A DNA stretch of 64,000 bases from Streptomyces sp. HNM0575 (GCF_012726265.1 NZ_JAASAG010000010.1:1-64000); one strand, 5' to 3'; shown: positions 51,237 through 59,873, counted from the stretch's first letter. Numbers and translations: made by a program. Notes: generated from the sequence alone by a model not told the origin.

Positions 51237-53624
51237 TCAACTCACGTTGCGCACCCCGGTGTTGGACCTCGCCTTGGAGCCGGCGGAGTTCCCGGAGTTA
51301 CGCGGCTTGGGCGCCGAGTGCCCGGGCTTCGACTCCGACTCGGGCTTCGGGCCGGGCTTCGACTCGGACTCGGGCTTGGCACCCGGGTCGGCCTTCGAAC
51401 CGGACTCGGGCTTGGACGCGGGCTCCTGCTCGGAACCCTGGTCGGGCTTCGAACCGGGATCAGGCTTGGAGGCGGTCTCGGGCTTCGAACCGGACTCGGG
51501 TGCCGGGTTCTTCTGTGCTCCCGGGGTCTTGTCCGTCTCCCCCGAGCCCTTGTCCGTGTCCTTCTCGTCCGTGTCCTTCTCCGCTGCCGGGTCCTTCTCC
51601 GAGGCCGGGGTCTTCTCCGAGGCCGAAGTCCTCCCCGTCTCGGGGGACTTGCCCACCTCCGGGTTCCGGTCCGCCTTGGGCTCCTGCTTGGAGTCGGCAC
51701 CCGGCTTCGGGTCGGCACCCGGCTTCGGCTTGGCAGCCGGTTCCGGCTTGGACGTCGCTCCCGGCTTCGACTCCGGTTCAGCCGCGGCCGGTTCGGGCTT
51801 CTTCGCGGTCTCCGCGTCCTGCTTCTTCGCGGTCTCCGCGTCCTGCTTCTTCTCCGCCTCGGCCTTGCCCGCCGCCTTCGCGGAAGCGGTCGTCGGTGAG
51901 GCAGCGTCCTTCTTCGGGCCCTGGGAGGCGGTCTGCGCCGCGGACTCGGCCGAAGCCGAACCGGCCTCGTGCGTACGGGACTTGGAGTCCGCCTCGGAAC
52001 CCGGACGTCCGGAGTCCGTGCCCCCGGCCTCGTCCTCGTCCCGCCTGGCGGCGTGCCTTCCGGTAGGGCTCGAGTCCTTGGCCTGCCCAGCGTCCTTGGA
52101 GTCCTTCGACCCCGTCGGCGCCTTCGGCTCCGCGGGCGCCGACGCGGGCTTGCCGGGGCCGTGCTGCGTGCCTGCCGCGTCCCCGGCGCTGCTCGTACCG
52201 TTCCTGCCGGCATGCGAATCCGAACGGCCCGCACCGTGCTGTGCGGCACGCCCGTTCACCGCGGGCTGCGAGCCCTTCTCCGGCTGCCCGGTACCCGGGG
52301 TACCCGGCCCCTTCGCCGACTGCCCCTTGTCCGCCGGGACTTCGGGCTTCTTGTCCGCGGGGGCTTCGGGCTTCGCCTGCGATCCGGGCTTCGCCGCGGC
52401 ATCGGGCTTCGCAGCCGCGGCTGGCTTCGGAGCAACGCCGGGCTTCGCCGCCGCACCCTCCGCGGACACCCCGCCCTCCGCGGACGCCCCGGACTTCTCA
52501 GCGCCGCCGGGCTTCGCGACACCCTCGGGCTTCCCGGCGCCGCCGGGCTTCGCCGCGTCGTCGCCGGACTTGACCCCGTCGCCCGCCTTCGCCCCGTCAC
52601 CGGACTTCGCCGCCGCCTCGTCCTTCCCCCGTACCGTCTCCGGCTGCTCACGGCGGTCCCGCCGCTCGAACAGCTCGGACGCCTCGCGCGGTTGACGCGT
52701 CCGCGCCGGTACGGAAGAGGCCGCCGGGGCCCCCGGCTGCGGAGCCGGCGGACGCTTCGGGCGCCGCTTCGGCTTGGTGCCGCCGGTGCCGAAGAAGTCG
52801 AACCTGCCGGTCTCCGGCTCGGTCTGCCTGCGCTCCTCCGCAGCGGGCCGCGGCTTCTGGAGCGCCGCACGCCGCACGGCCTCCCGCTCCTGCTCACGCA
52901 GTTCGCGGTCCTTGCGCAGCTGCTCCTGCCGCTCCTGCCGCTCCTGCTCTTCCTTCTCGTCGCGCTCCTGCCTCCGCGCGACATTGCGGCTGAGGTTGCG
53001 CAGCGCCTCGTTCGCCTGGAGATACGTGAGCGGAGTGGGCGCACCGGAGGGATGGCGGTGGTCGGTGGCCGATGCCGTGAGGGCCTTCGTCGGTTCGCCG
53101 GATTCGAGTTGGAGCTGCCGCCGCCCCTCCAGGGCGGCGGCCCGTTCGGTCTCGGCGTGTGCGTAGCGGCGCAGCAGGTCCGCGTGTTCGCTGCGCAGCC
53201 GCGCCAGTTCGTCCCGCTTGTCGCGCAGCCTGCCCCTGGTCTTCTCGCGGGCCTGGCGGATCTCGTCGACTTCGCCTTCGAGTTCGGCCTGGCGCTCCTC
53301 GGCCCGCCACTCCATGCTGGCCTGCTTCGCCTTCAGCTCGCCGACGCGTTTGCCGGCCGCCCGGTCCCAGGCCCGCAGCATCACGGCACCCGTCACGGCC
53401 GCCGCGGCGGCACAGGCGGAACAAACACGCAGCAGCACCGTGTCCGTGTCACCGACACCGGCTCCACCGAACAGCCAGGGGCCTCCTGCGCAGAGCAGCG
53501 CCGCCACTGTGACCGATACCGGCGCGAGGATCCGGTGCAGTGGCTGCGAATGGCGATGACGTCCACGAGGCATGGCCTGGAATGTACCGTGCAAGACTCC
53601 GGTCAGGCACCGGACGAGGGGCAT
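51237..53624 (-). CDS. Lys/Pro/Ala-rich coiled-coil membrane protein
   Basis: A 795-residue protein of unknown function. After an N-terminal basic stretch (MPRGRHRHSQPLHRIL) come two membrane helices (PVSVTVAALLCAGGPWLFGG; VCSACAAAAAVTGAVMLRAW), then a long coiled coil (about 95-180, KAKQASMEWRAEERQAELEG and onward), a Glu/Arg/Gln segment, and from about 260 to the end a 530-residue Lys/Pro/Ala/Glu/Asp/Ser low-complexity region. No enzymatic domain is seen. ATG 53624 has GGGGGAG five bases upstream; ATG 53573 (778 residues) starts at the basic MPRGRHRH. The topology suggests a cytoplasmic coiled coil or an extracellular wall-spanning tail; which is open. Convergent with the NuoD paralogue. 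Confidence 0.8.
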   Translation of the reverse strand: MPLVRCLTGVLHGTFQAMPRGRHRHSQPLHRILAPVSVTVAALLCAGGPWLFGGAGVGDTDTVLLRVCSACAAAAAVTGAVMLRAWDRAAGKRVGELKAKQASMEWRAEERQAELEGEVDEIRQAREKTRGRLRDKRDELARLRSEHADLLRRYAHAETERAAALEGRRQLQLESGEPTKALTASATDHRHPSGAPTPLTYLQANEALRNLSRNVARRQERDEKEEQERQERQEQLRKDRELREQEREAVRRAALQKPRPAAEERRQTEPETGRFDFFGTGGTKPKRRPKRPPAPQPGAPAASSVPARTRQPREASELFERRDRREQPETVRGKDEAAAKSGDGAKAGDGVKSGDDAAKPGGAGKPEGVAKPGGAEKSGASAEGGVSAEGAAAKPGVAPKPAAAAKPDAAAKPGSQAKPEAPADKKPEVPADKGQSAKGPGTPGTGQPEKGSQPAVNGRAAQHGAGRSDSHAGRNGTSSAGDAAGTQHGPGKPASAPAEPKAPTGSKDSKDAGQAKDSSPTGRHAARRDEDEAGGTDSGRPGSEADSKSRTHEAGSASAESAAQTASQGPKKDAASPTTASAKAAGKAEAEKKQDAETAKKQDAETAKKPEPAAAEPESKPGATSKPEPAAKPKPGADPKPGADSKQEPKADRNPEVGKSPETGRTSASEKTPASEKDPAAEKDTDEKDTDKGSGETDKTPGAQKNPAPESGSKPETASKPDPGSKPDQGSEQEPASKPESGSKADPGAKPESESKPGPKPESESKPGHSAPKPRNSGNSAGSKARSNTGVRNVS

Positions 53625-53884
53625 TGTTACTCCCCCACAACCCGGTGCTGTCCTCTTTCGCCGGGGCTTGTCCGCTTCTGGAATTCCCCGCTCCGCCCGC
53701 CCCCCGACGGCCTGTGAAGACCGGCCCGGGGGCGGCAGACGGAGAGCGAGAAGCACGGAAGCGCGAGAAGCGGGGAAGCAGGCGCCGCCCCGCCCGCGGC
53801 GTCAGAGGAACGTCGGCATCAGAGAAGCTTTCGCGTACGAGGAGCTTCGGGGCAGAGAGGCTTCGGCTCAGGGAAACTTCGGCG

Positions 53885-54898
53885 TCAGAGGAGCTTCTTG
53901 GACTTCAGGTAGTCCTCTGCCACGTCCTTGGGCTTCTGCCGCTCGGCGTCCACCTTCCTGTTGAGGTCCGCGAGATCCTCCGTCGTGAGCACCTTCGTCA
54001 GCTTCCCCAGGGCGGCGGAGACGTTCTTGCCACCCGCCTTCTTCGCGTTGACGACGGGCAGCACGTTGTCGGCGTTCTGAAGTCCCTTGTCGTCCTCCAG
54101 CAGCACGAGCCCGAAGTCCTCGAGCGTCGCGTCGGTGGTGGTCGTCAGCACCAGCTGGTCGGTGCCGTCCTTGACGGCCTCCTTCGCCTGGGTCGTCCCG
54201 ACGCCCTTGGGGTCCAGGCCCGTCACGTCGATGTCGTACGTCTTCTCCAGGCCGGGGCGGCAGAAGGGCCGCTCCTCGCACTCGTCGCTCGCCGCGAGCT
54301 TGATCTTCTCGCCCGACTTACCGAGATCCGAGAGCGTCTTGAGCTTGTGCTTCTTCGCGAAGTCCTTGCTGACGGCGAAGGCGTTCTGGTCGACGGCATC
54401 GCCCGCGGGCAGCACCTTCAGACCGCGGGGCTTCGTGAACTTCTCCAGCGCCGCGACCGTCTTGTCCGCGTCGTTGGAGGCCACGGGCTTCGCCTTCGGC
54501 CCGTGCTCCTTCGCGTTCAGGAACTCCGCGAGCGTCGCCGCGTACTCCGGTACGACGTCGATCTCGCCCTTCTCCAGGGCGGGTTCGTACAGCTCGCGGT
54601 TCTTCAGCTTGCTGATCGTGGTGCTGTATCCCGCCTTGGTCAGCAGCTTCGAGTACAGCTCCGCCATGATCTGCGACTCGGTGAACCCGGCCGAGCCGAC
54701 GACGAGTTCGCCCTTCGAGCCGCCGTCCGCAGAGCCGCCGCCCTCCTTCTCCAGGCTGCTGCCGCCGCACGCGGTGAGCGCGCCGGCGAGCAGGGCGACG
54801 GCGCCGACGGCCGCCGGAAGTCTCCGCGCACTGCCGCGGGCCGAGGACACCGGACCGTTCGGGGGCTTCGAGTTGTTCGGGGTCACTGCCTCGTTCAT
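53885..54898 (-). CDS. Glycine betaine/choline ABC transporter substrate-binding lipoprotein (OpuC/OpuB type)
   Basis: Extracellular osmoprotectant-binding lipoprotein, 337 residues. A hydrophobic signal with lipobox GAVALLAGALTAC (Cys about 43) is followed by the OpuAC-like domain: ELVVGSAGFTESQIMAELYS, KLKNRELYEPALEKGEIDVV, PEYAATLAEFL and GLDPKGVGTTQAKEAVKDGT, then LVLLEDDKGLQNADNVLPVV. It is the last gene of permease-permease-binding protein on the minus strand; 187 bases with a 19-base tandem repeat separate it from the permease gene. ATG 54898 starts just before a short polar N-region. Confidence 0.93.
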   Translation of the reverse strand: MNEAVTPNNSKPPNGPVSSARGSARRLPAAVGAVALLAGALTACGGSSLEKEGGGSADGGSKGELVVGSAGFTESQIMAELYSKLLTKAGYSTTISKLKNRELYEPALEKGEIDVVPEYAATLAEFLNAKEHGPKAKPVASNDADKTVAALEKFTKPRGLKVLPAGDAVDQNAFAVSKDFAKKHKLKTLSDLGKSGEKIKLAASDECEERPFCRPGLEKTYDIDVTGLDPKGVGTTQAKEAVKDGTDQLVLTTTTDATLEDFGLVLLEDDKGLQNADNVLPVVNAKKAGGKNVSAALGKLTKVLTTEDLADLNRKVDAERQKPKDVAEDYLKSKKLL

Positions 54899-55010
54899 CT
54901 TGTCCACACCGTTCGTAGGAGTACGTGGGTCAATGGGATACGGATGCACCCGAGGCGTCGGAACCCCGGGCCGAGGGCGTCGCCGGTCGGAGGCCGGGTG
55001 CCGGGTGCCG

Positions 55011-55082
55011 GATGTCACGTGCCGGGTGTGATGTCACGTGCCGGGTGTGATGTCACGTGCCGGGTGTGATGTCACGTGCCGG
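55011..55082. repeat. 19-base tandem repeat (3.8 copies)
   Basis: Three full copies of GATGTCACGTGCCGGGTGT (55011-55029, 55030-55048, 55049-55067) and 15 bases of a fourth (55068-55082). Each contains the palindrome CACGTG. It lies between the binding-protein gene and the stop codon of the upstream permease gene. Confidence 0.95.
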
Positions 55083-55085
55083 AAG

Positions 55086-55847
55086 TCAGGACGTCGGCTG
55101 TGCGGGCATCACCTTTTCATCGAAGCCCGTGGCCGTCGATCGTGAGCGCGGACCGGACTGTGCCCTCCCGCTGCGGCGCCGGCCCCGCATCGGGTCCAGC
55201 AGCCGCTCCCCGGTCACCAGCACGCCCTCCACCAGCAGCGCGAGCACCGCGACCAGCGCGGCGCCCGCGACGACCTGCGGGGTGTCGTACGTACCGAAGC
55301 CCGCCGTGATGATCCGGCCGAGCCCGCCGCCGCCCGGCAGCGCGGCCAGCGTCGCGGTCGCCACGACCTGTACCGCCGCGGACCGTATGCCCGTCATGAT
55401 CAGCGGGAAGGCGAGCGGGACTTCGACCCGCCACAGCAGCTGCCATCCGGACATGCCCATGCCGCGCGCCGCCTCCACCACGTCGCGGTCGGCCTCGCGC
55501 ATCCCGACGTAGGCGTTGGTCAGCAGCGGCGGAAGCGCGAAGAGCACCAGGGCGATGATCGTCGGCAGGGAGCCGTGGCTGCCGAGCGGGCTGAGCGTCA
55601 GCAGCACCAGCACCGCGAACGTCGGCACCGCGCGCCCCACGTTGGAGATGTTCACCGCGAGCGCGCCGCCGCGGCCCACGTGCCCGAGCCACAGCGCCAC
55701 GGGCAGCGCGAGGGCACATGCGCTGCCGAGGCAGACCACGGTCAGGAAGAGGTGCTCGGTCAGGCGGTGCGTGACGCCGTCGCCGCCCGCCCAGTTGGCG
55801 CCCGTGACCAGCCACGTCCACGCGTCCAGGAAGAAGCCCACCGTCAC
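55086..55847 (-). CDS. Osmoprotectant ABC transporter permease (OpuBD/OpuCD type)
   Basis: A 253-residue permease with five or six membrane spans and the cytoplasmic EAA-loop READRDVVEAARGMGMSGWQ followed by LLWRVEVPLAFPLIMTGIRS. Conserved blocks RAVPTFAVLVLLTLSPLG and ALPGGGGLGRIITAGFGTYD fit the glycine betaine/choline permeases. It overlaps the upstream permease gene by four bases (GTGA). A 30-residue basic tail (GRRRSGRAQSG) is unusual. Works with the divergent ATPase and the downstream lipoprotein. Confidence 0.93.
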   Translation of the reverse strand: MTVGFFLDAWTWLVTGANWAGGDGVTHRLTEHLFLTVVCLGSACALALPVALWLGHVGRGGALAVNISNVGRAVPTFAVLVLLTLSPLGSHGSLPTIIALVLFALPPLLTNAYVGMREADRDVVEAARGMGMSGWQLLWRVEVPLAFPLIMTGIRSAAVQVVATATLAALPGGGGLGRIITAGFGTYDTPQVVAGAALVAVLALLVEGVLVTGERLLDPMRGRRRSGRAQSGPRSRSTATGFDEKVMPAQPTS

Positions 55848-56782
55848 GCCCCCTTGCCGGCCGGCTCGGGCGGGGCGGTCACCGCAGGGCCGCCGGAGCC
55901 GGTGCCACTCGTACCGTCCACGCCGCCCCCGTCCCCGTTACCGTCCCCGCCGGCGTCCGTACGGCCACGACCGCGACCCCGCCCGCGACCGCGGAGGCGT
56001 CCTCCGCCGCGTCCGCCGGTACCTCCCGCACCGCCCTTGTGCGCCGTGCGCACCCACGGCGTCAGCAGCCGCTGCAACCCCAGCAGCAGCACGTCGGCGG
56101 CCACCGCCAGCAGCACGCAGATCACCGAAGCCGTCAGCACCTGCGCCCTGAAGAAGCTGTCCATGCCGTCGTAGATGAGATTGCCCAGCCCGCCGTAGCC
56201 GACGATCGCCCCGACCGTCGTCAGCGCCACCGCCGAGACCGTCGCGATGCGCACGCCCGCCATCAACGCGGGCAGCGCGAGGGGCAGTTCGACCCCGAAG
56301 AGCAGTCTGTACGGGCCGTAGCCCATGCCGCGCGCCGCCTCACGGGCCTCCTCGGGAACGGACTCCAGGCCCGCCAGGATGTTCCGCACGAGCACGGTCA
56401 GCGAGTACAGCACCAGCCCCGTCACCACGACCGACGCGCCCAGCCCGAAGAGCGGCAGCAGCAGCGCGTACATCGCGAGCGACGGCACCGTGTAGAGCAC
56501 CGTCGTCAGCCCGAGCACCGGCCCGTACGCGCGCTGCCAGCGCCGGGCCGCCAGCGCCAGCGGGAAGGCGACGATCAGCGCCAGCAGCACCGAGGCGAGA
56601 GTGATCCAGACGTGCTGCACCGTGGCGTCGGTCAGCTCCTGGCCGCGCGTACGCACGTACTCCGCGCAGATCCAGTCGTTCGCGGTGAGGCACTCGCCGC
56701 TCTTCTTCGCGGCGGCCCCGGCCAGGACCGGCACGTGCCCGACGCCGCTCAAACCCCCGCTCACCCCGCTCAACCCGCTCAC
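55844..56782 (-). CDS. Osmoprotectant ABC transporter permease (OpuBB/OpuCB type)
   Basis: A 312-residue permease, first gene of the permease-permease-binding protein operon. The family EAA loop is PEEAREAARGMGYGPYRLLF then GVELPLALPALMAGVRIATV; other blocks are VLYTVPSLAMYALLLPLFGL and VGAIVGYGGLGNLIYDGMDS. Residues 250-312 form a Gly/Arg-rich tail not expected in the family. GTG 56782 is used; the first 25 residues (SGLSGVSGG) are low complexity and a later start is possible. The ATPase gene is divergent, 318 bases away. Confidence 0.91.
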   Translation of the reverse strand: MSGLSGVSGGLSGVGHVPVLAGAAAKKSGECLTANDWICAEYVRTRGQELTDATVQHVWITLASVLLALIVAFPLALAARRWQRAYGPVLGLTTVLYTVPSLAMYALLLPLFGLGASVVVTGLVLYSLTVLVRNILAGLESVPEEAREAARGMGYGPYRLLFGVELPLALPALMAGVRIATVSAVALTTVGAIVGYGGLGNLIYDGMDSFFRAQVLTASVICVLLAVAADVLLLGLQRLLTPWVRTAHKGGAGGTGGRGGGRLRGRGRGRGRGRTDAGGDGNGDGGGVDGTSGTGSGGPAVTAPPEPAGKGA

Positions 56783-57100
56783 CCCGCCTCAGGTCTCGTG
56801 TCCGCCGTCCCAGGTCCCATGTCCCGCTCCCCGCCGCACCGGTCGCACCCGTTCTCGCACCCGTCGCGTACGAGCCGCCTCACGCACCGGCGCCCCGCGT
56901 CCGTGCACCCCGCCTGCGAGCGCCTCTACGTCCGCGTCCAGGCGGCCCGCTCCGCGTCCGTAAGCATGCCGGGAGACCTTACAGTCCGCTACCGACAGCC
57001 GCCCCGAACTGCCACACTCCTGCAACACACACTTCATCCGGCGCCCGGAAGAATGCGCCCCGGACCATGGACGGCCGAGCCGAGCGATGAGATTGAGACG
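56783..57100. other. Divergent intergenic region of the osmoprotectant importer
   Basis: 318 bases between the permease operon (minus) and the ATPase gene (plus). It must contain both promoters but no clear -35/-10 pair, operator or small gene was recognised. Confidence 0.35.
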
Positions 57101-58333
57101 ATGATCCGCTTCGAGAACGTCACAAAGCGCTACCCGGACGGCACCACCGCCGTGCACGAACTGTCGCTGGAGGTGGCGCGCGGCGAGCTCGTCACGCTCG
57201 TCGGACCGTCCGGCTGCGGCAAGACGACCACGATGAAGATGGTCAACAGGCTCATCGAGCCGACGTCCGGGCGCATCCTGCTCGACGGCGAGGACATCTC
57301 CGCCGTCGACCCGGTCGAGCTGCGGCGCCGCATCGGATACGTCATCCAGCAGGTGGGCCTCTTCCCGCACAAGACGGTGCTCGACAACACCGCCACCGTG
57401 CCCTACCTCCTGGGCTGGTCGAAGACCGAGCGCCGCAAGCGCGCGGCCGAACTGCTCGACCTGGTGGGCCTCGACCCGTCCCGCTACGGCGACCGCTACC
57501 CGGACCAGCTCAGCGGCGGCCAGCGGCAGCGCGTCGGCGTCGCACGCGCGCTCGCGGCCGATCCGCCGGTGCTGCTGATGGACGAGCCGTTCGGGGCCGT
57601 CGACCCGGTGGTGCGCGAGCACCTCCAGAACGAGTTCCTGAAGCTCCAGTCCACCCTCCACAAGACGGTGCTCTTCGTCACGCACGACATCGAGGAGGCC
57701 GTACGGCTCGGCGACCGCATCGCCGTCTACGGGGACGGACGCATCGAGCAGTTCGACCCCCCGACGAAGGTGCTGGGCGCACCGGCCACCCCGTACGTAG
57801 CGGACTTCGTGGGCGCCGACCGCGGCCTCAAGCGGCTGTCCGTGACCGCGATCGAGCGGGGCGACCTGGAGGAGCCGCCCGTCGTGCACCTCGACGACCC
57901 GCTCGACAAGGCACGCGCTCGCATGCGCAGCGAGGGCGCGCGCTGGGCGGTGGTGCTGGACGACGCGGACGAGCTGCACGGCTGGCTCGGCGCCGACGCG
58001 CTGGGCACGGACGCCGGCACCGCAGCGGACACCGGCGCGGAACCGGACACGACGGCCGCCGCGAAGGCCGCGGGCGAGAGCGCGCCCCCGACCGTCGCCG
58101 ACCACGCGCGCCGCATGGAGGCCTGGCTGCCGCTCGGCTCACCGCTGAAGCAGGCGTTCAGCAGCATGCTCCAGCACGACGCGGGCTGGATCGCGGTGCT
58201 GGACGACGCGGACCGCTTCGTCGGCGTGCTCACACCGGGCCGGCTCCACGAGGCCCTGCGCCGCTCGATCGACGCGGACGAGCGCGACGTACGCCGCGAA
58301 GAGGTCGAGCTGGAGACGGTCTCCGACGCATAG
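57101..58333 (+). CDS. Glycine betaine/L-proline ABC transporter ATP-binding protein (OpuCA type)
   Basis: ATPase of the osmoprotectant importer, 410 residues. Walker A GPSGCGKTTTMKMVNRLIEP (about 35-54), Q-loop VIQQVGLFPHKTV, signature LSGGQRQRVGVARALAADP (about 137), Walker B VLLMDEPFGAVDP (about 158) and H-loop VTHDIEEAV. The C-terminal 150 residues match tandem CBS domains (VVHLDDPLDKARARMRSEGA; GWIAVLDDADRFVGVLTPGR), the part that senses ionic strength or c-di-AMP in relatives, here split by an Ala/Asp/Thr insert (about 300-330). ATG 57101. Divergent from the permease/binding-protein genes. Confidence 0.94.
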   Translation: MIRFENVTKRYPDGTTAVHELSLEVARGELVTLVGPSGCGKTTTMKMVNRLIEPTSGRILLDGEDISAVDPVELRRRIGYVIQQVGLFPHKTVLDNTATVPYLLGWSKTERRKRAAELLDLVGLDPSRYGDRYPDQLSGGQRQRVGVARALAADPPVLLMDEPFGAVDPVVREHLQNEFLKLQSTLHKTVLFVTHDIEEAVRLGDRIAVYGDGRIEQFDPPTKVLGAPATPYVADFVGADRGLKRLSVTAIERGDLEEPPVVHLDDPLDKARARMRSEGARWAVVLDDADELHGWLGADALGTDAGTAADTGAEPDTTAAAKAAGESAPPTVADHARRMEAWLPLGSPLKQAFSSMLQHDAGWIAVLDDADRFVGVLTPGRLHEALRRSIDADERDVRREEVELETVSDA

Positions 58334-58475
58334 CGGCTCCCGGGAGAAGCCGCCCGATATGCGACGGGCCGGGGCACCGGACGGCATGCTCCGGGCCCGC
58401 CGCAACCCGCCGCAACCCGCCGGCGTACGGCCCGGTCCGGCCGCTCGGCGCCATCCGCACGCACGTGGACGCAAG

Positions 58476-58504
58476 TTGACCACCACAACGTCTCGTGCTT
58501 CACT
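58476..58504 (+). promoter_or_regulatory. Promoter of the cysteine leader (TTGACC-N17-TTCACT)
   Basis: TTGACC (58476-58481) and TTCACT (58499-58504), 17-base spacer. The -10 element ends seven bases before the leader ATG, so transcription probably starts at or next to the ATG. Confidence 0.55.
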
Positions 58505-58511
58505 CCACCGC

Positions 58512-58598
58512 ATGAACGGCACCGCATTGCACCCCTGGCGGAGGGTCCACCTGGACCTGCTCCGCTACGTGGGCTGCCTGTGTCGTCCGTCCTGCTGA
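58512..58598 (+). CDS. Putative cysteine-attenuation leader peptide (28 aa)
   Basis: A 28-residue ORF starting MNGTALHPWRRVHLDLLRYV and ending in a cluster of three cysteines (Gly-Cys-Leu-Cys-Arg-Pro-Ser-Cys), directly before a stop. Actinobacterial genomes have a family of such short leaders with an Arg-Arg-Val-His-x-Asp-Leu-Leu-Arg core and terminal Cys codons upstream of sulfur-metabolism operons, where ribosome stalling at Cys codons under cysteine shortage regulates the genes. The next genes are cysteine dioxygenase and rhodanese, 67 bases on. A hairpin (58615-58637) lies in between. The peptide has no ribosome-binding site and its mRNA is likely leaderless. Confidence 0.8.
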   Translation: MNGTALHPWRRVHLDLLRYVGCLCRPSC

Positions 58599-58614
58599 TC
58601 AAGTCAGGCCATTC

Positions 58615-58637
58615 CGCGCGCTGTTGACGAGCGCGTG
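58615..58637 (+). promoter_or_regulatory. Candidate attenuator hairpin
   Basis: An 8-base stem CGCGCGCT (58615-58622) / AGCGCGTG (58630-58637, one G-U pair), loop GTTGACG, starts 17 bases after the leader stop codon and ends 28 bases before the dioxygenase start. Stalled ribosomes on the leader Cys codons would cover the sequence just before it. Confidence 0.4.
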
Positions 58638-58665
58638 CCCTCGATCACACCCAGGACGGTTCTCC

Positions 58666-59268
58666 GTGTCATCCGCATCCCCCGCAACACCTGTGTCCGG
58701 TTCCGGTGTGTCCGGTTCCGGGTCCGCACCCGCCGCCGGTTCCCCCGCCGAGGCATCCGGCGCGGCCGAGGCGCCCGCCCCCACCGAGGCGGACCTTCTC
58801 GACTTCGTACGCAAGACGGCCGCCGACGCCGAACTCGTCGCCTCCCTCCCCCTCGACCCCGAGGGCCGCACATGGCTCCGCCTCAACGGCCCCGGCGGCA
58901 GCGAGGCCTGGGTCATCAGCTGGCCGCCCGGCACCGGTACGGGCTGGCACGACCACGGCGGCTCCCACGGCGCCTTCACGACCGCACGCGGGCGCCTCAC
59001 CGAGCACTCCCTCGCCGCCCGCATCCCCACCGAGGGCTGGAAGACGCTGGAGCTGGCGGACGGCGTCGACCGCGAGCGGCAGCTCACCGAGGGCCGCGGT
59101 CGCGCCTTCGGCCGCCACCACGTGCATCAGGTGCTCAACGAGACCGAGGACGAGCACGCGGTCTCCGTGCACGCCTACTACCCGCCGCTGCCGCTGATGC
59201 GCCGCTACAGCCGTACGGGGCAGCTGCTGCGCCTGGAGCAGGTCGAGAACCCGGGCGAGTGGGAATGA
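58666..59268 (+). CDS. Cysteine dioxygenase family protein
   Basis: Cupin iron enzyme that oxidises cysteine to cysteine sulfinate, 200 residues. After a Ser/Ala/Pro leader (1-40) the cupin has WVISWPPGTGTGWHDHGGSH (His-x-His metal ligands, about 95-100), a GRLTEHSLAARIP strand and FGRHHVHQVLNETEDEHAVS with the third His, then VHAYYPPLPLMRRYSRTGQL. A Gly takes the place of the mammalian crosslinked Cys, as in bacterial enzymes. GTG 58666 has AGGACGG about 8 bases upstream. Its stop overlaps the rhodanese start as ATGA, and a Cys-codon leader precedes it. Confidence 0.93.
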   Translation: MSSASPATPVSGSGVSGSGSAPAAGSPAEASGAAEAPAPTEADLLDFVRKTAADAELVASLPLDPEGRTWLRLNGPGGSEAWVISWPPGTGTGWHDHGGSHGAFTTARGRLTEHSLAARIPTEGWKTLELADGVDRERQLTEGRGRAFGRHHVHQVLNETEDEHAVSVHAYYPPLPLMRRYSRTGQLLRLEQVENPGEWE

Positions 59269-59873
59269 CCGAGGCCGAAGCCCCGCGGGCACCGCTGCCG
59301 CATCCGGCCGGCGGTGCCCCGGCCGGTGCTGCTGCCGCTGCCGGTGTCCCCGGCGGCCCGGACGTCCCGGGCGAACCCGGCCCGAGCCGCGTCGACTCCC
59401 TGCTGGAGTCGGTCCGCTCGGGCCTCGCCCGCCTCACCGCCGACGAGGCGGCGCGCGCCCAGCGCGAGGAGGGCGCCCTCCTCGTCGACATCCGCTATGC
59501 GGCCCTGCGGGATCAGGACGGCACCATTCCCGGCGCTCTGATCGTCGAGCGCAACGAGCTGGAATGGCGGCTCGACCCGACCTGTCCGCACCGCTCCCCC
59601 GAGGCCTTCCCCTCGGCCCATGGGGCCTCGGGCGACCCCGAGGAGTTCGGCCGTCCCGTCGTAGTGGTCTGCAACGAGGGCTACGCATCCAGCCTCGCGG
59701 CCCGCTCCCTCCACCAACTCGGGCTGCACCGGGCCACCGACCTCGACGGCGGCTTCCAGGCATGGCGTGCCGCGGGGCTGCCCGTCGTCACGCCCGTGGC
59801 CACACCCGAGGCCGGAGCAGCCGCGCCCGAAGCCGCAGCAGGGACCTCAGCAGGGGCCCGCGCCGGCGACTGA
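59265..59873 (+). CDS. Rhodanese-like sulfurtransferase
   Basis: A 202-residue single-domain rhodanese. After a Pro/Gly/Ala leader (1-40) come RLTADEAARAQREEGALLVD, IPGALIVERNELEWRLDPTC and the active-site loop RPVVVVCNEGYASSLAARSL (catalytic Cys in CNEGYAS), ending DLDGGFQAWRAAGLPV. Tail is Ala/Gly/Pro. Coupled to cysteine dioxygenase (ATGA overlap), so it likely handles sulfane sulfur formed from cysteine-derived persulfide. Controlled with the dioxygenase by the upstream leader. Confidence 0.93.
   Translation: MTEAEAPRAPLPHPAGGAPAGAAAAAGVPGGPDVPGEPGPSRVDSLLESVRSGLARLTADEAARAQREEGALLVDIRYAALRDQDGTIPGALIVERNELEWRLDPTCPHRSPEAFPSAHGASGDPEEFGRPVVVVCNEGYASSLAARSLHQLGLHRATDLDGGFQAWRAAGLPVVTPVATPEAGAAAPEAAAGTSAGARAGD

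Noticed and set aside
58359..58598. A 79-codon ORF ending at the cysteine leader stop
   Set aside because: The upstream part is Arg/Pro-rich shadow sequence; the leader is taken from ATG 58512 because of the promoter seven bases upstream and the leader family core.
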